A DNA stretch of 64,000 bases, taken from positions 58,295 to 122,294 of IMG/VR virus record IMGVR_UViG_3300017917_001839; one strand, written 5' to 3'. The translations under genes were made by a program, and so were the position numbers. The notes under the pieces are model-generated. The model was not told the DNA's origin and searched no databases. It worked only from the letters and a program-made list of their open reading frames with translations. This document shows, in pieces, positions 7,781 to 20,300 of this stretch; the first letter of the stretch is position 1; every line of letters starts with the position of its first letter. The stretch is from a virus.

Positions 7781-8806
7781 TTATGAACCGCTAATAGCGC
7801 CAGCTGATACAGTTGGTGCTGTAAAGCTAAAGCCCGAACCGTTAGCATTTGGTTGTATGCGGCGAGCGTTTAGTGTTAGTGTACCGTCAATGTAGTCGTT
7901 GTTAAAGCTATCATCGCCAGTACCTGGAATGCCGTCTGCACCTACACCACTACCGGATGCGTGAGGGTCATACCAAGTGGCTTTCAATGTTACCACAGTC
8001 GGGTCGGTTGTACTATTAACCTTGCCTTCTAACTTAAAGTAGTTAGATGCATATGAACCCGAACCATACTTAATATATAACTGTTGGTATGAAGTAGTTA
8101 GCTCGTAGAATCCTAAACCGGCACTTGTTCCTGTTGCACCACTGCTAGTTGTGTTATCGTAAGTAACAAAAACGTCACCCATAGCACTTAGCAAGTTAGT
8201 CCAATCAGTGTTCTGTGTGGTACTGCTACCACCTGAACGACTTGAGCTAAATCCAACTCTACCGCCCCCGTTAAAGAACGCACGGCAAGCAGATTCACTG
8301 CCCCAAGTAAATGTTGTTTCTTCTGTTAGTGTTGTATACCAAGTTGTTGTTCTTGTAGCACTAGCATCTGTTGATGTTGTAGTGCTTGCAGGACTAAATC
8401 TATTGTCCCAGCAATCTTTAATATTCAACATTAAGTTGTTCCAAGTTGCAGCACTGATTGTATCTGACGTTGTTACGTCGGTACCAACACCTGTGCGAAC
8501 TGTTTGACCTAAGAATGCACACAATGCCTGTACTTCGTCCTGTAGTCGTTTAAAACCACCTGTAGCATTATCTGCATATACTAATCCGCCTGCGCTTGCA
8601 GCGGTAAGAGCTGTGCCACCCTGGCTGTAACCAAACGTACTAGACGCGGTGTAAGTCCCTAGTGTAACATCTTGTGCTGTGCCAAGTAGATTGTTAACGT
8701 TTGTTCTGGCATTGTTGAAATCAACTGCCTGAACAGTATCAGTACCGGCTACGACTTGCGTCATATTAGTGCCGCCTGTTATTGTGACTGTTGCGCCTGA
8801 TGGCAT
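7781..8806 (-). CDS. Tail-fibre/adhesin-type virion protein
   Basis: The 341-residue protein is rich in Thr, Ser, Gly and Asn with few charges, as in phage fibre or adhesin proteins. It contains ACRAFFNGGGRVGFSSSRSG followed by TQNTDWTNLL, a motif I know from virion proteins of marine T4-like phages. The C-terminus has a beta-rich run and the calcium-site-like GADGIPGTGDDSFNND. It is the last gene of the tail operon reading left from gp25 and is followed by a strong terminator. An AGGAGA ribosome binding site stands six bases before ATG 8806, and an AATAAATA late-type box lies just upstream. It is probably a distal fibre or receptor-binding component; no enzymatic motif is visible. Confidence 0.6.
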   Translation of the reverse strand: MPSGATVTITGGTNMTQVVAGTDTVQAVDFNNARTNVNNLLGTAQDVTLGTYTASSTFGYSQGGTALTAASAGGLVYADNATGGFKRLQDEVQALCAFLGQTVRTGVGTDVTTSDTISAATWNNLMLNIKDCWDNRFSPASTTTSTDASATRTTTWYTTLTEETTFTWGSESACRAFFNGGGRVGFSSSRSGGSSTTQNTDWTNLLSAMGDVFVTYDNTTSSGATGTSAGLGFYELTTSYQQLYIKYGSGSYASNYFKLEGKVNSTTDPTVVTLKATWYDPHASGSGVGADGIPGTGDDSFNNDYIDGTLTLNARRIQPNANGSGFSFTAPTVSAGAISGS

Positions 8807-8830
8807 ATTGTTCTCCTAAAATCTTTACTA

Positions 8831-8838
8831 TATTTATT
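8831..8838 (-). promoter_or_regulatory. Possible late promoter AATAAATA
   Basis: The minus-strand octamer AATAAATA overlaps the stop codon of the 611-residue fibre gene. It stands 24 bases before ATG 8806, with AGGAGA between them. It differs from GATAAATA at one base. There is no TTAAAA element upstream, so support is weaker than for the main late promoters. Confidence 0.35.
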
Positions 8839-10672
8839 AAAGAATAACAGCTTCGACTACGCCATCGCCAGCATCTGCCTTTGATTCTAGTGCTATTGCA
8901 AATACATCATTGGAATGTGGTACACCTGCTGTAGCGCGGCCATTTGTTGAAGCAATTAATCTATCACCTTTGTTGACTACACCAGAAACTTTAACTGGCA
9001 CTCGTCCTTTTAGCGCAACATAAGTTCCGCCTTCTAATTCACTATTCATCATGTAAGCTGGTGCACCTGATACAACACCAATGGCACGTTGACCAAAAGC
9101 TGTTGAAGCTGTTACTTCTTTCTCGCCACCAACAATCATAACAGTGCCGACTTCATATTCTGCATCTGCTAGATACTTTTCTGCCAAGTCAGCATAACGT
9201 GCTGTTGTAGCTGTAGCTGTAACAACACCGGCAGCAAAGTTACCACTGCCATCACGTGCTACAACTTTACCTGCTGTGTTAGCTGATGTTGCATCTACTG
9301 CAATATCGTCAGCATTTACAATCATGTAGCTACCTGCACCTACTGCTAGTGTTACTGCACCACTTGTGCCGCCGCCGGTTAGACCTGCGCCTGCGGTAAC
9401 ACTTTCAATGTCACCTGCTAGTGTTTGCCACGATACAACACCAGAACCGTTGGTTACAAGTGCTTGTCCATTTGTACCTCTGCTGGTTGGTAGTGAGAAC
9501 GAAGTGCCGCCGCTACCAATTGTTACGTTGCTGGTTACACTAATGTTAGCAAAGTAACCATTTAGAATTACGTTGCTCGATGTTCCTAAGTCTGCTGTAG
9601 TAAAGTTAATTACATCAGCTACTGTGATGTTGTTTGCATAAACGTGATCAACATATGATGATGTATTACCTAGTGTTACTGTGCCAGCTGGTAGCAAGCT
9701 ACCTGATGTACCATTACCTAGATATACTGTACCTGTATGTAGGTCAGCAAATCTAAATGACGAGCTACCTAAGTTGAATGCATTGTTTGAAGTTGGTACA
9801 TATCCGCGGCCAGTGTGGATAACATTGTTTGCAGATACGTTAGAACCATCGCTGCCAACGCTACCAGTATTAATAATGTAAGCAGCATCAGCACGATATG
9901 CGCGATCTGTTAGTGCAAGTGATGTTGTGTCATATTCAGATCTTAGGTTGAGACCTGGATTAATAGTAGTGCCAATACCACCCGATGCTACTAGTTCAGC
10001 ATAGTAATTGATGCTTTCGCCTTCACTGGGACTTGATGTATTTTGCACATTAAACGAACCATGGTCACTAAAGATAGCCATGATTGTTTCTTTACCGTTG
10101 TTTGTAGTAGTTGTACCCTGGTTAATAGAACCGTTAGCAGAATCGTTAACATATGTTAGGGCTAAAACTGCGCGATCAACACCGCTACTGTCTTTGAGGA
10201 AGATGTTGCGAATTTTTGTACCATAATTGTTTGGGGAACCAATATTGGTAGTTGCGCTATATGAGTTAGTAACTTCGCCAGCATATCCTGCAACTTTGAA
10301 ACTTGAGCCATCGTGTACGTACAACTTATCATTCTTTGTATCAAAGAAAGATGTACCGGCGGTTAAACTAGTTGACGGTTCTGTTGAACCAACTACAATG
10401 TTAGTAGCACGCTTCCAGCGACTTCCGTCCCAGACCTTTAAAAGGTTTTCACCTTTGTCATACCAAAGCTGACCTTCGAGTACTGTGCTAGTTGATGGCG
10501 CTGTTGTGCTAGCAAAATTTTCTAAGTGACGAATACTATTTCTTACAAAGTATTCACCGTAGTTAGAAACGTTGCGCCCAACTAGTGCTAAGGCGTATGT
10601 GGTTTGATCAACGGTACCGTCTGCTACGGATACCGTTAAACTACCATCTGAATTTGTTACTGTATATGGCAT
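8837..10672 (-). CDS. Tail fibre protein with C-terminal chaperone/peptidase-like tip
   Basis: The 611-residue protein has an N-terminal module typical of marine myovirus fibres (YALALVGRNVSNYGEYFV, then VLEGQLWYDKGENLLKVWDG and SFFDTKNDKLYVHDG repeats). The repetitive beta-rich shaft contains FNLGSSSFRFADLHTGTVY. A glycine-rich segment VTAGAGLTGGGTSGAVTL is shared with the fibre gene at 61329. The C-terminal 120 residues (YADLAEKYLADAEYEVGTVM and AFGQRAIGVVSGAPAYM) resemble the tip domains of fibres that may undergo self-cleavage, but no catalytic residues can be assigned safely. ATG 10672 follows a GGGGA ribosome binding site. It most likely forms part of the host-recognition apparatus attached to the baseplate. 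Confidence 0.72.
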   Translation of the reverse strand: MPYTVTNSDGSLTVSVADGTVDQTTYALALVGRNVSNYGEYFVRNSIRHLENFASTTAPSTSTVLEGQLWYDKGENLLKVWDGSRWKRATNIVVGSTEPSTSLTAGTSFFDTKNDKLYVHDGSSFKVAGYAGEVTNSYSATTNIGSPNNYGTKIRNIFLKDSSGVDRAVLALTYVNDSANGSINQGTTTTNNGKETIMAIFSDHGSFNVQNTSSPSEGESINYYAELVASGGIGTTINPGLNLRSEYDTTSLALTDRAYRADAAYIINTGSVGSDGSNVSANNVIHTGRGYVPTSNNAFNLGSSSFRFADLHTGTVYLGNGTSGSLLPAGTVTLGNTSSYVDHVYANNITVADVINFTTADLGTSSNVILNGYFANISVTSNVTIGSGGTSFSLPTSRGTNGQALVTNGSGVVSWQTLAGDIESVTAGAGLTGGGTSGAVTLAVGAGSYMIVNADDIAVDATSANTAGKVVARDGSGNFAAGVVTATATTARYADLAEKYLADAEYEVGTVMIVGGEKEVTASTAFGQRAIGVVSGAPAYMMNSELEGGTYVALKGRVPVKVSGVVNKGDRLIASTNGRATAGVPHSNDVFAIALESKADAGDGVVEAVIL

Positions 10673-10688
10673 ATTTTATTTCCCCAAA

Positions 10689-11342
10689 TTAACTTAACTG
10701 TACCCTAACAGTGTAAATTATTTCAATTATTCTGTTTTGTGATTTTTGTACAGGGTGAAAAATCACGTGAGTCAACATTGTGCTTGTATTGATTGGTTCT
10801 TCTGCTGCTGTATCTCTAGGATAGCTAAACAATGCTAATTCGTCAAAAATATAGTCGCCTTCGTTAGTAGTACTACTATCAAACAAATCTTGATCGCCGG
10901 GCTCGTCGTAACCTAAGGTACATGTTATTTTAATATCAGTATAACTTGGGCCGGGAATGACTTCAATTTTATCTGTTAATGAATTAGCTGAAACAATTTT
11001 ATAATAAGTTCTGCTGTATAGATTAGCACCACTTTCGTAAGCTTCACTTACACGTGGTGTCTTGTATACTACACGGCCACTGGTATCAACACTGGTTGCA
11101 CCATTACCAAATGCCATATAATGAATATATGCACCTGCGGCATTATTCAAAGCATTAGCAACAATGTTAGCCATGTTACCGTAGTGAATAGCGTTACGCT
11201 TATTAATAAGCTCTTCACCGGTTTCTTTGTCGCGGATAAGGATATGCCCGCTCATGCTTAGACCAGCATAATCATTGGGCTGCTCATCTATCTCGCGATT
11301 AGATTCCATACTATTCTCACTTTTTTGGTCTTCTGTTGACAT
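10689..11342 (-). CDS. Baseplate/fibre-associated structural protein
   Basis: The core SGHILIRDKETGEELINKRN followed by AIHYGNMANIVANALNN and YIHYMAFGNGAT resembles a conserved structural protein of marine T4-like phages near the baseplate genes. The C-terminus HPVQKSQNRIIEIIYTVRVQ is beta-rich. I place the start at ATG 11342 (217 residues, MSTEDQ) because the late promoter GATAAATA at 11351-11358 lies eight bases upstream. The longer frame from ATG 11375 would read through that promoter and through the upstream element. The first 30 residues are polar and probably disordered. The exact role is unknown; a connector between baseplate and fibres is a reasonable inference from its position after the giant wedge-type gene. 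Confidence 0.62.
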   Translation of the reverse strand: MSTEDQKSENSMESNREIDEQPNDYAGLSMSGHILIRDKETGEELINKRNAIHYGNMANIVANALNNAAGAYIHYMAFGNGATSVDTSGRVVYKTPRVSEAYESGANLYSRTYYKIVSANSLTDKIEVIPGPSYTDIKITCTLGYDEPGDQDLFDSSTTNEGDYIFDELALFSYPRDTAAEEPINTSTMLTHVIFHPVQKSQNRIIEIIYTVRVQLS

Positions 11343-11350
11343 AATACGTT

Positions 11351-11380
11351 TATTTATCACTTTTTTAAAACTCATTTTAA
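11351..11380 (-). promoter_or_regulatory. Late promoter with upstream TTAAAA palindrome
   Basis: On the minus strand GATAAATA spans 11358-11351. Six bases further upstream is TTAAAACTCATTTTAA (11365-11380, plus-strand reading). The octamer matches the T4 late promoter TATAAATA at seven of eight bases. The upstream near-palindrome is shared with the promoters at 36291, 44102 and 50605 at the same spacing. Confidence 0.7.
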
Positions 11381-11383
11381 TTA

Positions 11384-14300
11384 TTAGATATTATGTACGA
11401 ATTTCATCAAGCTAGTTACGTTTGCAAAGTCAGCGTTGGCTCTATCAGTTAAACTGATAGCTGTTTGTCCGCTAATTGTTGCTTCGTCAAAGCCTGCTGA
11501 GTCCCATCCAATAGTATCGTAAGGTGTTGGATCGTTGTAACGAACACCAATTTCTAGCCAGATATTAGCAGCTGGATTTAGATTATTAAATGTCTCTGTT
11601 TCAGCACCGTTCCATACTTCTACGTCAACGCTATTACCTAGTAAATCAGTAATAATCCAATCCTGTGCAGTTGTTCCTGCGCTACCACGTGTGAGTAGGC
11701 TTAGTGTATTACCAACTTTTCTTTCGTAGAGAACACGCTCTGTTCCAACCCAAACAATGCCTGGTAAGCCTGGTTTTGGTTCTGGTAGTATGCTTGCATC
11801 TACTACTGTAATTTCAGTTGAATAACTATAAACATTAGCTGCTAGTTTTGTTTGAGTGTTATCTAGTACACGCAAATATTCGGTTTCACCAAATAGATTT
11901 TGGTGCACCTGATATGTTACATTACTTGCAGTGCTGTTAATTGGTGTTGATGCAATTACAGTATTGCTATTACCAATTGGATAGATGCTTGTGGTTACAC
12001 GCATAATCAAGCTCTCTAGCGGATCAAGCAATGCTAGTTCTTCTGGACGTTCTTCACCGTATAGGATCTTCTTAAATGTTGCACCGTCAAAGCCTTCATA
12101 GGTAGTATCATTTCTACGTAGTGTAATGTTACCCTGTGTTGCTTCGCTGAAGATACCTTCATAGTTAACAACTTCAATATTTTGATCCCAACCAACTGTA
12201 TCCCATGGATCAGTGTCGTAACCAAAGTTAGTTAATAGATCTGTAGTTGAATCAAATCCTTCAACAAACTTAGTAAAGACATTTGCATCTAGTGTGTCGC
12301 CGCGGAAACCGCCGCCTACTTTTTCTTTAACCAGTGCAAGTGTAATATCTAAGTTACCACTGTTGATGATATCGTACATCAGTGTAGCATTTGTTGTAAT
12401 TGAAGTATTTGAACCAGCAAATGTTACACCAGTGTATGTCTGGCTCACGTGGTTATTAACTTCTGCTTCAAACGCTGCACGTACTACAGGATCAAACTTG
12501 AAGATACGATCTGCTGCTCTTAGATAGCTGTTAGCGCCTACATCTGCATTGCTCATGCTGTTGATGTTAGCCATGTTCCATGCAATACTTTGATTGTAGG
12601 TAGTTGTATCAGCATTGAATCCAAACTGTGTCAATTGCCAGTTAGTTCTATCAAACACAAGTTTAGTATTATTGTGTCTAAATGGCAACTGAGCTTTGTT
12701 TGTTATGCTATAGTAATTTGCATAACGTGGATCGTTTGCCATAATAGTTGCATCGTCGGCATCAAAGTCATCAAGTACTCTGATGGTATTTGTACTTCTG
12801 TCTGCATATGCTGGCTTGTCAAAGTCGCTGATGCTGTTCTGACCAATGTATTCGATTGGCGCACGCTTACCATCTTTGTACTCACGAATCTTAGCAGTAT
12901 ATGGCTTAACTTCATTCATATACTCGATAACTTTACTAAAGTTATCTGGCTTGAAGCCAACAGTTGGAATCAAGTCTTCTTCTTCTTTTTCGATATAGAT
13001 GTATGAAGTTTTGAACGCCCAGCTTAGTTGTCTTTGTTCAGCATATGCATACTTGAGCATTTCAAAGAATACTACGTTCCAGTACTCGTTGTTAGCAAAT
13101 ACTGTATCAACTAGTGCTTGCAAGAACTTGCGCAATTCATCTGACATTTCTGCTGTCGTATCATCGCTGTACAATCTGTCAGATAGTCTTACTGTTTCGT
13201 TCTTGATAGCAATTAGCTTGTATTCGTCGTTGGCTGCAACATACATCCAGAGTTGATGGCGTGAACCAGTAGGATCATTAACCTGTACCACTGTGCCGTC
13301 ATTTACGTTCTTGTAGATTTCAAGCTCGCTTACACTCGAAACATTAAACACTGGCTTGTAACTGCTATTGTATCTAATCTTAGTATTTGTTGATAGATCA
13401 ATTCTTTCAACAGCATACCATGTTACACGCTCAACATAATTTAACGTTTCTGGAAGATCTGCATCCCAACCGCTATAATTTGATTCTAGCTGTATATCAG
13501 CTAAAATTTCGTTGATAGCAGAGCGCAATACACGTCTTGCCTCCTTGATGTCTTTGAACATTGTCTGGCGTGGTCTAAACGCAATACCGTAACGTTCTAC
13601 TTCGCTGAGTAGAGGATCTGGTACAACTTGACCAATTGCGTTTTCAGCACACAAGCTGTCAATTAGCTTGTCTGTTAAGTGTTCTGGAACAGTACTGTTG
13701 TTATCACCTTCGCGCATCAACTTCCATGCAGTATGCTTCATACCTTCTGGGTTTAAGTTTCTGCTTAAGTTGATTTGAATAATATTTTCATCTTCGCGTA
13801 GATTTGTTGCAACGTTGCTTAGAACAAATGCGTTGCTGCTAACAAAGTTTATTAAGTTAATACCGTAACCCACAGGGTTAGCAATATAACGTGCAACTGT
13901 TAAAACATCTAGTTTTCTTCCAATATTTGTTAGACGATCGTCTAGCTTGCTGCGGTTTTGTACCCAATAGTAGAAATACTGTTCGTACTTCTGCTCAGCA
14001 TCGTTCCAATGTCTTTCTGTAACGTATCTATCTACCCAACGTGGTGTACCGTCACCAGTCCAGTTTTGTGGTAGGACTTTACTTTCTACCCATTCGCAGA
14101 CTGTGACTGTACTACCTGGGAATGTACGACCCCAATTTAACCAACGCTCGCGATTTGAGCCTTGCTCATACCACATATAACGTAGTGTGCTGGTATCCCA
14201 CCAAACTTTACCAATGTTGTTACGGCCAAAGTTTGTGCGAGCATTGTTGTAACTTACAGGATCTTGCTCAGTAATGAAATGGATTTCATTGCGCATAAAT

Positions 14301-17300
14301 CCTGGTAGTACACCCTTAAATGGGTCCCAGAAATGTAAGTCAAATTCCTTATCGCCGTTTTCACGATCGTATACAAGAGAATTCTTAACGTATTCAACAT
14401 CTACCATTGGCTCTTGTACACGTACCGGTGTTACATTAGCATTATCAAAGAATGCCCAACCATTACCACCGTAATTGTCTACCCATGCCTTAGGGAAATC
14501 AGTTAAGTCAAGTGCGCCTGTAACAGGATTTAACAACTGTGTTTCGTTAGCAAAACGTTGACTTTGGAATACATATGTGTTATTGTACTGCTTAGATCCG
14601 TTTAGAGTTACTCGTCCTCCAAATATTGTTTGTAGGTCGTATCTATAAACTTCTCCAGTAAACAACAGGTTACCAATGTCGCCTGTGCCTGATTCGCTAA
14701 AGCGACCATCGTTTGGAATTAAATCTGCTGTATTATTTTCTAATGCACCAGTTAGATCCACAAACTTGTTATTAGCTGAAGTATCTTCAGTTACATCGCC
14801 AGGGATACCATTTTCTGGATCAGCTAAATCATCGGTAATATAAGTTTTGATATCTTCTGATGGTGGTTTTCCGCCATTAACATTTGTACCAGGTACAACT
14901 TTATCGGGTGTACCTGGCCAGCCCCATTCTTCGATGGTGTTAACGCAAAGTAGACTTAGAACCTGTGGTGCTTCAATTGCACCTTGGCTTCCTACTAGTT
15001 CTGCCTGTTGTTCAAGTGTTAGAGCACCAAATGCACCTGTGTTATATAGATTATTAATAGTAGAATCTATTTCAGCTTCAGTTGGGTTTGGTGTGCTTAT
15101 TGTTGCTTGAATACATAACATACCAGTGTTATAGTCACCAACAGGAATACCTAGCTTGTCTAGGAAGCCTGGGTTATTGGTATCAATGTTAACACCTGGG
15201 TATTTTGGAGATACTAAGTTTAGACGTCCAACGCCTGGCCCAATTGGGTCTACTTCAAATCTAATATCGTCAGGGCTGTAACCTGCACCTGTTAGCGCAT
15301 TGTTCAACATTGTTGCTAGCGCATCAGGTACGTTAACATCAGATACTAGTTCTGGCAGACCTAGGTCTTCACGTGCAGAGCTCTTTTCTGAGCAGTCTGG
15401 AACATCTTGTGATGTAATGAATACCCTTGCACCTGTACCACCACCAAGCTCTAATGGGTTAACATAGTTGCCGTAGTCAGGGCTTAATGGGTTAAGGTCA
15501 ATAGCATATTGCTTGCTTAACTTCTGTCCGCCAATTTCTACATATGTTAGAGGATCATACCCGCCGGGTGTGCCTTGATATTCCACAAATGTTCTTGTCT
15601 TGGAATCAAAACGTACTTCGCGGAATCCTACCCAGTCAGGGTGTTTTGTACCGCCAAATGGTGCACCAGCATATACAGGATGCCCTGGACCATATTGTGC
15701 ATTGTCGCGTATTGGGTCAGCATAACCTAGAATGTTATCTGGTAGAGGACTGTTACCCAAGTACTCAAAGTCGTACTCTAGTGGTATACCCATTGTTAAG
15801 TCTGCTGGGAAGATCTTGTATAGACCGCGGTCAATAATCTTCAGGCTTGTAATAGCACCTTCGCCATCAACACCTGTAACAACAAACTTAGCTACACGTA
15901 CTGGTCCTGCTGCACTAGTAAATCCTTCAACGAATGCATTAGCAACCGCTGTGCTAGGATCGCCAGTTTTAACAAAGTCAGGTGATAGTGCTACCTTAGC
16001 AGATAGTACTGCATCTACCTTACCAATACGTGGATCAATAACTTCTGTCATACCGCGCGAGCTAAATGGCTCCACAACAGATACTTCAACGTTGGTCAGT
16101 GCTGCGATATTTGCTGAGAACGAAGCATTTGCATTACCAAAGAACGCATCTTTAATCTTTATTTGATTAGTTGATGTATTAATTGAAGTAATTAAGAATA
16201 CTTTGTCGTTTAACAAGTTAGCTGTAGCATTTGTTTCATCGCAAAGTATAGTTACATAACCTGGTTGCTGTGCTAGTGCAATAATGCTTGGGTCAGTTGT
16301 AATGGTAACTTCGTCATTGCGTGCTGATACATTACCTGTAGTAATTACAGGGCTTAGTGTTAAGCTCGCGCTGTCAGTGTAAACATTACCAAATGTTACG
16401 CTATTAGCTGTAACTCTAAAGAACTTCTCATCAAGTTCAATTCTACCACCCGGTAGTTCGCGAGAAATCTGTGCTAGAACTACAGTATTTCTGCTGTATG
16501 TGCCAGATGGATTAGCTGCATCAAGTGTAATGTATGACTGACTGGATTGACCGCCAACATCAACTACACTAATTGGTGGCGGCTCAGCGATGTCATAACC
16601 AATACCATAGTTGAGCATTTGAATTTCAGCAATGCCACCATTTGCATTTAGCTGTGTTACGATAGCACTAGCACCAATACCCGGGCTGTTACCGTCACCA
16701 ATAATAATCTTTAAGTTAGCTGCATTTGTATAACCAACACCTGGCTCGTCAATACAAATTGTTGTTAACGGACCAATAGTACTGTTAACAGGAGTACCGC
16801 CAACTAGTCTTAGACGATCGCCAATTCTATAACCTTTACCACCAGTTGCATAAACTGATGTTGTGGTGTTGCTGATGTTCTGCGATGGAATAAATGCACC
16901 ATCTGTTGATGATGTACCAACTGTAACATCATTGTTTAAGTTAATCAATTCACCATCATCATTCTTGTAATAACGAGAATATGTTTTAGGTTGATAAACT
17001 TGATCTTCTGAATTGTATGAGCTTGTAGAAATTAGAGAAACGTCAGTATTGCTGATAGTTTGCGATGTATTTCTCTGTTGCTCAAAACCTCTAACAATAT
17101 GGAAGTCAGCAACTTGCTTGTAGCGGCCTCCGGCACAACCGTTCTTGACAGCAAAGCCTGCATCAGTACATGAGTTAATCTTTAACTGATTTGTTGAAGT
17201 ATCAATTAATGCTTTAACGCCCATATTAGCACAGTTAATCTGTGCAGCAATATCTTTGATTGACTTACCAGGTCTAAAGATAATCTTTCTGTCGTTAATG

Positions 17301-20300
17301 TACATTTCTGAATTATCTTGAACGCCTAGCAAATCTTCGTCGCTGATTGTTGCGCTTGGTGTAGGTCTTGCAATTGGTGCAACCGCAGGTTGACCTGCTC
17401 TTACGTAAGCACCAGTATCATCTAATCCAAGTGGTGTAATATTGATTGTTGGTACTACAGAGAATTCAATCTCGTCAGTGTCAACTGGTAGATACTCCCA
17501 TGGAACAGGAACGCTTGGACCTAAGTTGTCATAATTGACTGGCGGATTTCCGCCGCCGCCACCTCCGGTGCCGCCACCGGAACCTGGTGGTACACCAACG
17601 CCAGGAACAAAGTCAACACCGTCACCTAAATCAGGTGTTAGTGTAACTGTGTCCATACCGCGCTGGCCCGGGATAACTCCACCAATTTGTTCATTGCTGT
17701 ATGAGTTGCCGCCAATACGATCAATTACGCTTCTTGTACCTGTTACGTCAAAACCTGTTCGTCCTGCAATTGGTCCAGTTTGTACTACGTTACGAATTGC
17801 AGTTGAACCATCTGGCAAGTAATAAGTTGACGAAATCTTAGTTGGCTGATACACCACACCGCGCATAGTCTTGTCGAGGCTTGCTGCAACACTACGGAAC
17901 CATGGCTCGTTTTGAATATTAACACTGTTTAATGGGCGCGGTGCTCTAGAAACTACTTCTAGTTTCTTAGCTAATGGGATCACAAATCCGCCTGTTACAC
18001 GCTGGCTTGTTGCATTAACATATCTATCTTTGCGTAAAGGAATTTCAAAACCATAACGCTGTGGACCAACAACCTTGGCATTTGAATTAATTGCCTTGAA
18101 TGTCGTTGGCATAAAGTTATAGCCAGTTAGTGATGGGCTTGAATATCCGCTGAAGTTTTTCTTTGTACCAAAAATGGCTTCCCAAATATTCTTAAGGCCG
18201 CCGCCAATTGCACTAGCTACATCGCCAACAAGATCAAATGCATCACCCGCAAGGCCGCCAACAAAGTCAGCCGCACCACCAATTGTTCTACCAACGTCAC
18301 TAATGAACCCGCCGCCGGTACCGCCTGTTAGTAGGCCTTGTGTTTCAGCTGACAATCTTGTAATTAATGCACCTTCACCTGTGCCAGTAAAGCCGGAAGT
18401 TTGTACTCCTGCTAATGTAGCTGATGAGTCTAGCATAGATGGTGTTACCAGAGACGATCTATCTGTTAAAATACTTGTACCTGTAACGCCAGATAAAGTA
18501 TCGCCGGTAATACCAAAGCTGGTTGTATAACCACCAGTTGAAATTGGGTTATAAATTGGACTGTCAAATGTTAGAGGAACAGTAACTTGTCTGTCACCTC
18601 CGCCACCACCACCGCCTGGTGTAGTTACTGGAGTAGTGCCAGTATCTGTACCACCTGTAGTACCACCTGTTGTAGTTCCTGTGGTTGTAGTTCCTGTGCT
18701 ACCAGTTGAGGTAGAAGGATCTTGATAACCTGGATCCCCTGGGCACAGTCTACCGGTAAATTCAACTGGCGCAAATGTACTTGTACCTGGTGGCTGTACT
18801 TCTAGAGTAAACGAACCGCCCTTCTTGTTATTACCAAAGACACCACGTAAGAAGTAGTACTTACCGGCTTCCAGTGACACTGTGCCTGTTGAGGATGCAG
18901 GTGGATGTAAACCACCGTTTGCTACAGTAGCATTGGTCCAGTTATAATTTCTTTTATCATCTGGTCTATGACCATCTTGCTTGTACTTCTCTTCAAGTGG
19001 CTTTGTATCGTCAATGTCTGATACCCAAATCCAAGACGCATCGTCTGATGTAGTCTTGAATGTATGTGTACCAGTTGCAGATGCTTTGTAGTAGCCCTTA
19101 ATTTCGTAAGTGCAATACTCTTCCATTGAAGCAATTGCAACAGTAGTAGCCTGTGTTGATTCTTGTAAACCGCCGTTGGCATTAGCACTGTTTGGGTCAG
19201 CAGTTTTAGCACTGTAGCCTGACTGATTCTTATATGTTGGGTGAGCCTGATATGGATAGTAAATGTTGTCGCCTTGGTTACGTAGTGGGCCTTTTGCACC
19301 ATTACCAAAATAACCATCATCTTTACCGGGCGATTTCTTACCAAACAATCCACCAAAGCTCAATCCCAAGAACTTGTTATTCTTAGTCTTAGCATCACTG
19401 AATACATACTTGTCAATGATTGCGCCATCTTTAAATCTACGTGAACCTCTAGTTGCGTTTTCGCAACCAGGTGGTGGAGGTGGCTCAACCACACGCTCAT
19501 AGCGTTTTGTAAAGTACATAGCAAGTCTATAAGTACCAACAGTGTTACCTACACCTTTGTGTACAGTTACTCTTACAAATTCGCCCTTGCGGCAATCAAT
19601 TCTACGAGAGATAAAGCCATAACCCTTTACACCAACTGGGTTGCCAGCTGGGCCAACTGCTAATGCTGCTATTTCTGCATTATATGTTACAGGATTTGCG
19701 TATACTTGTTCAGTGTCGACAAACCATGCTTCGTTGACCATAGGAACAAACGAACGACCAAAACCAGGTACAATGTCAATGCCATATACACCAATTTGTT
19801 CGCCGTCGTCTACGTTTTTATTAGTACCAGTTGAGCTGGTATCAATTACAACTTGTACACCTTTAGTAAATGCCTCATCTTCGGCTTGCTCAATAGTAAT
19901 ACCGTTTGCAAGTGTACCAGCAGAGCTAAAGTCAAAGAATACCATAAACGGATTGTTACCAACAATCTTATACACAAATGTTTCGTTTACTTGTGCGCCT
20001 TGTGTTGAACGGGCATCTTTATTTTTTTCCGTTTCTAAGCCTAGTACTTCTTCAGAGTCGCGCAAGAAGCAAGGTATGTTTGATGTATCAACATTCACTT
20101 CGGGAATTGGAATATTTGATTGATCAATGTCACACTGGGTTGGTAGACCAGCAAGTGCGCCGCCATGAATAATTGGAGCAGGAGGTGTATTGTCTGCGCC
20201 TCCCACTGCTGGGACATCTTCTACAGAAGGAATGCTTTGTGGATCAAACCCTCTGCCAAATCCGGTACCTAGACCAGGAGGTGTTCCTGCACCGGCAGGT

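Noticed and set aside
11343-11375. Upstream start (MSFKKVINKR) for the structural gene at 10689
   Set aside because: This stretch is the late promoter and its upstream element, with no ribosome binding site. The start at 11342 fits the expected transcript.
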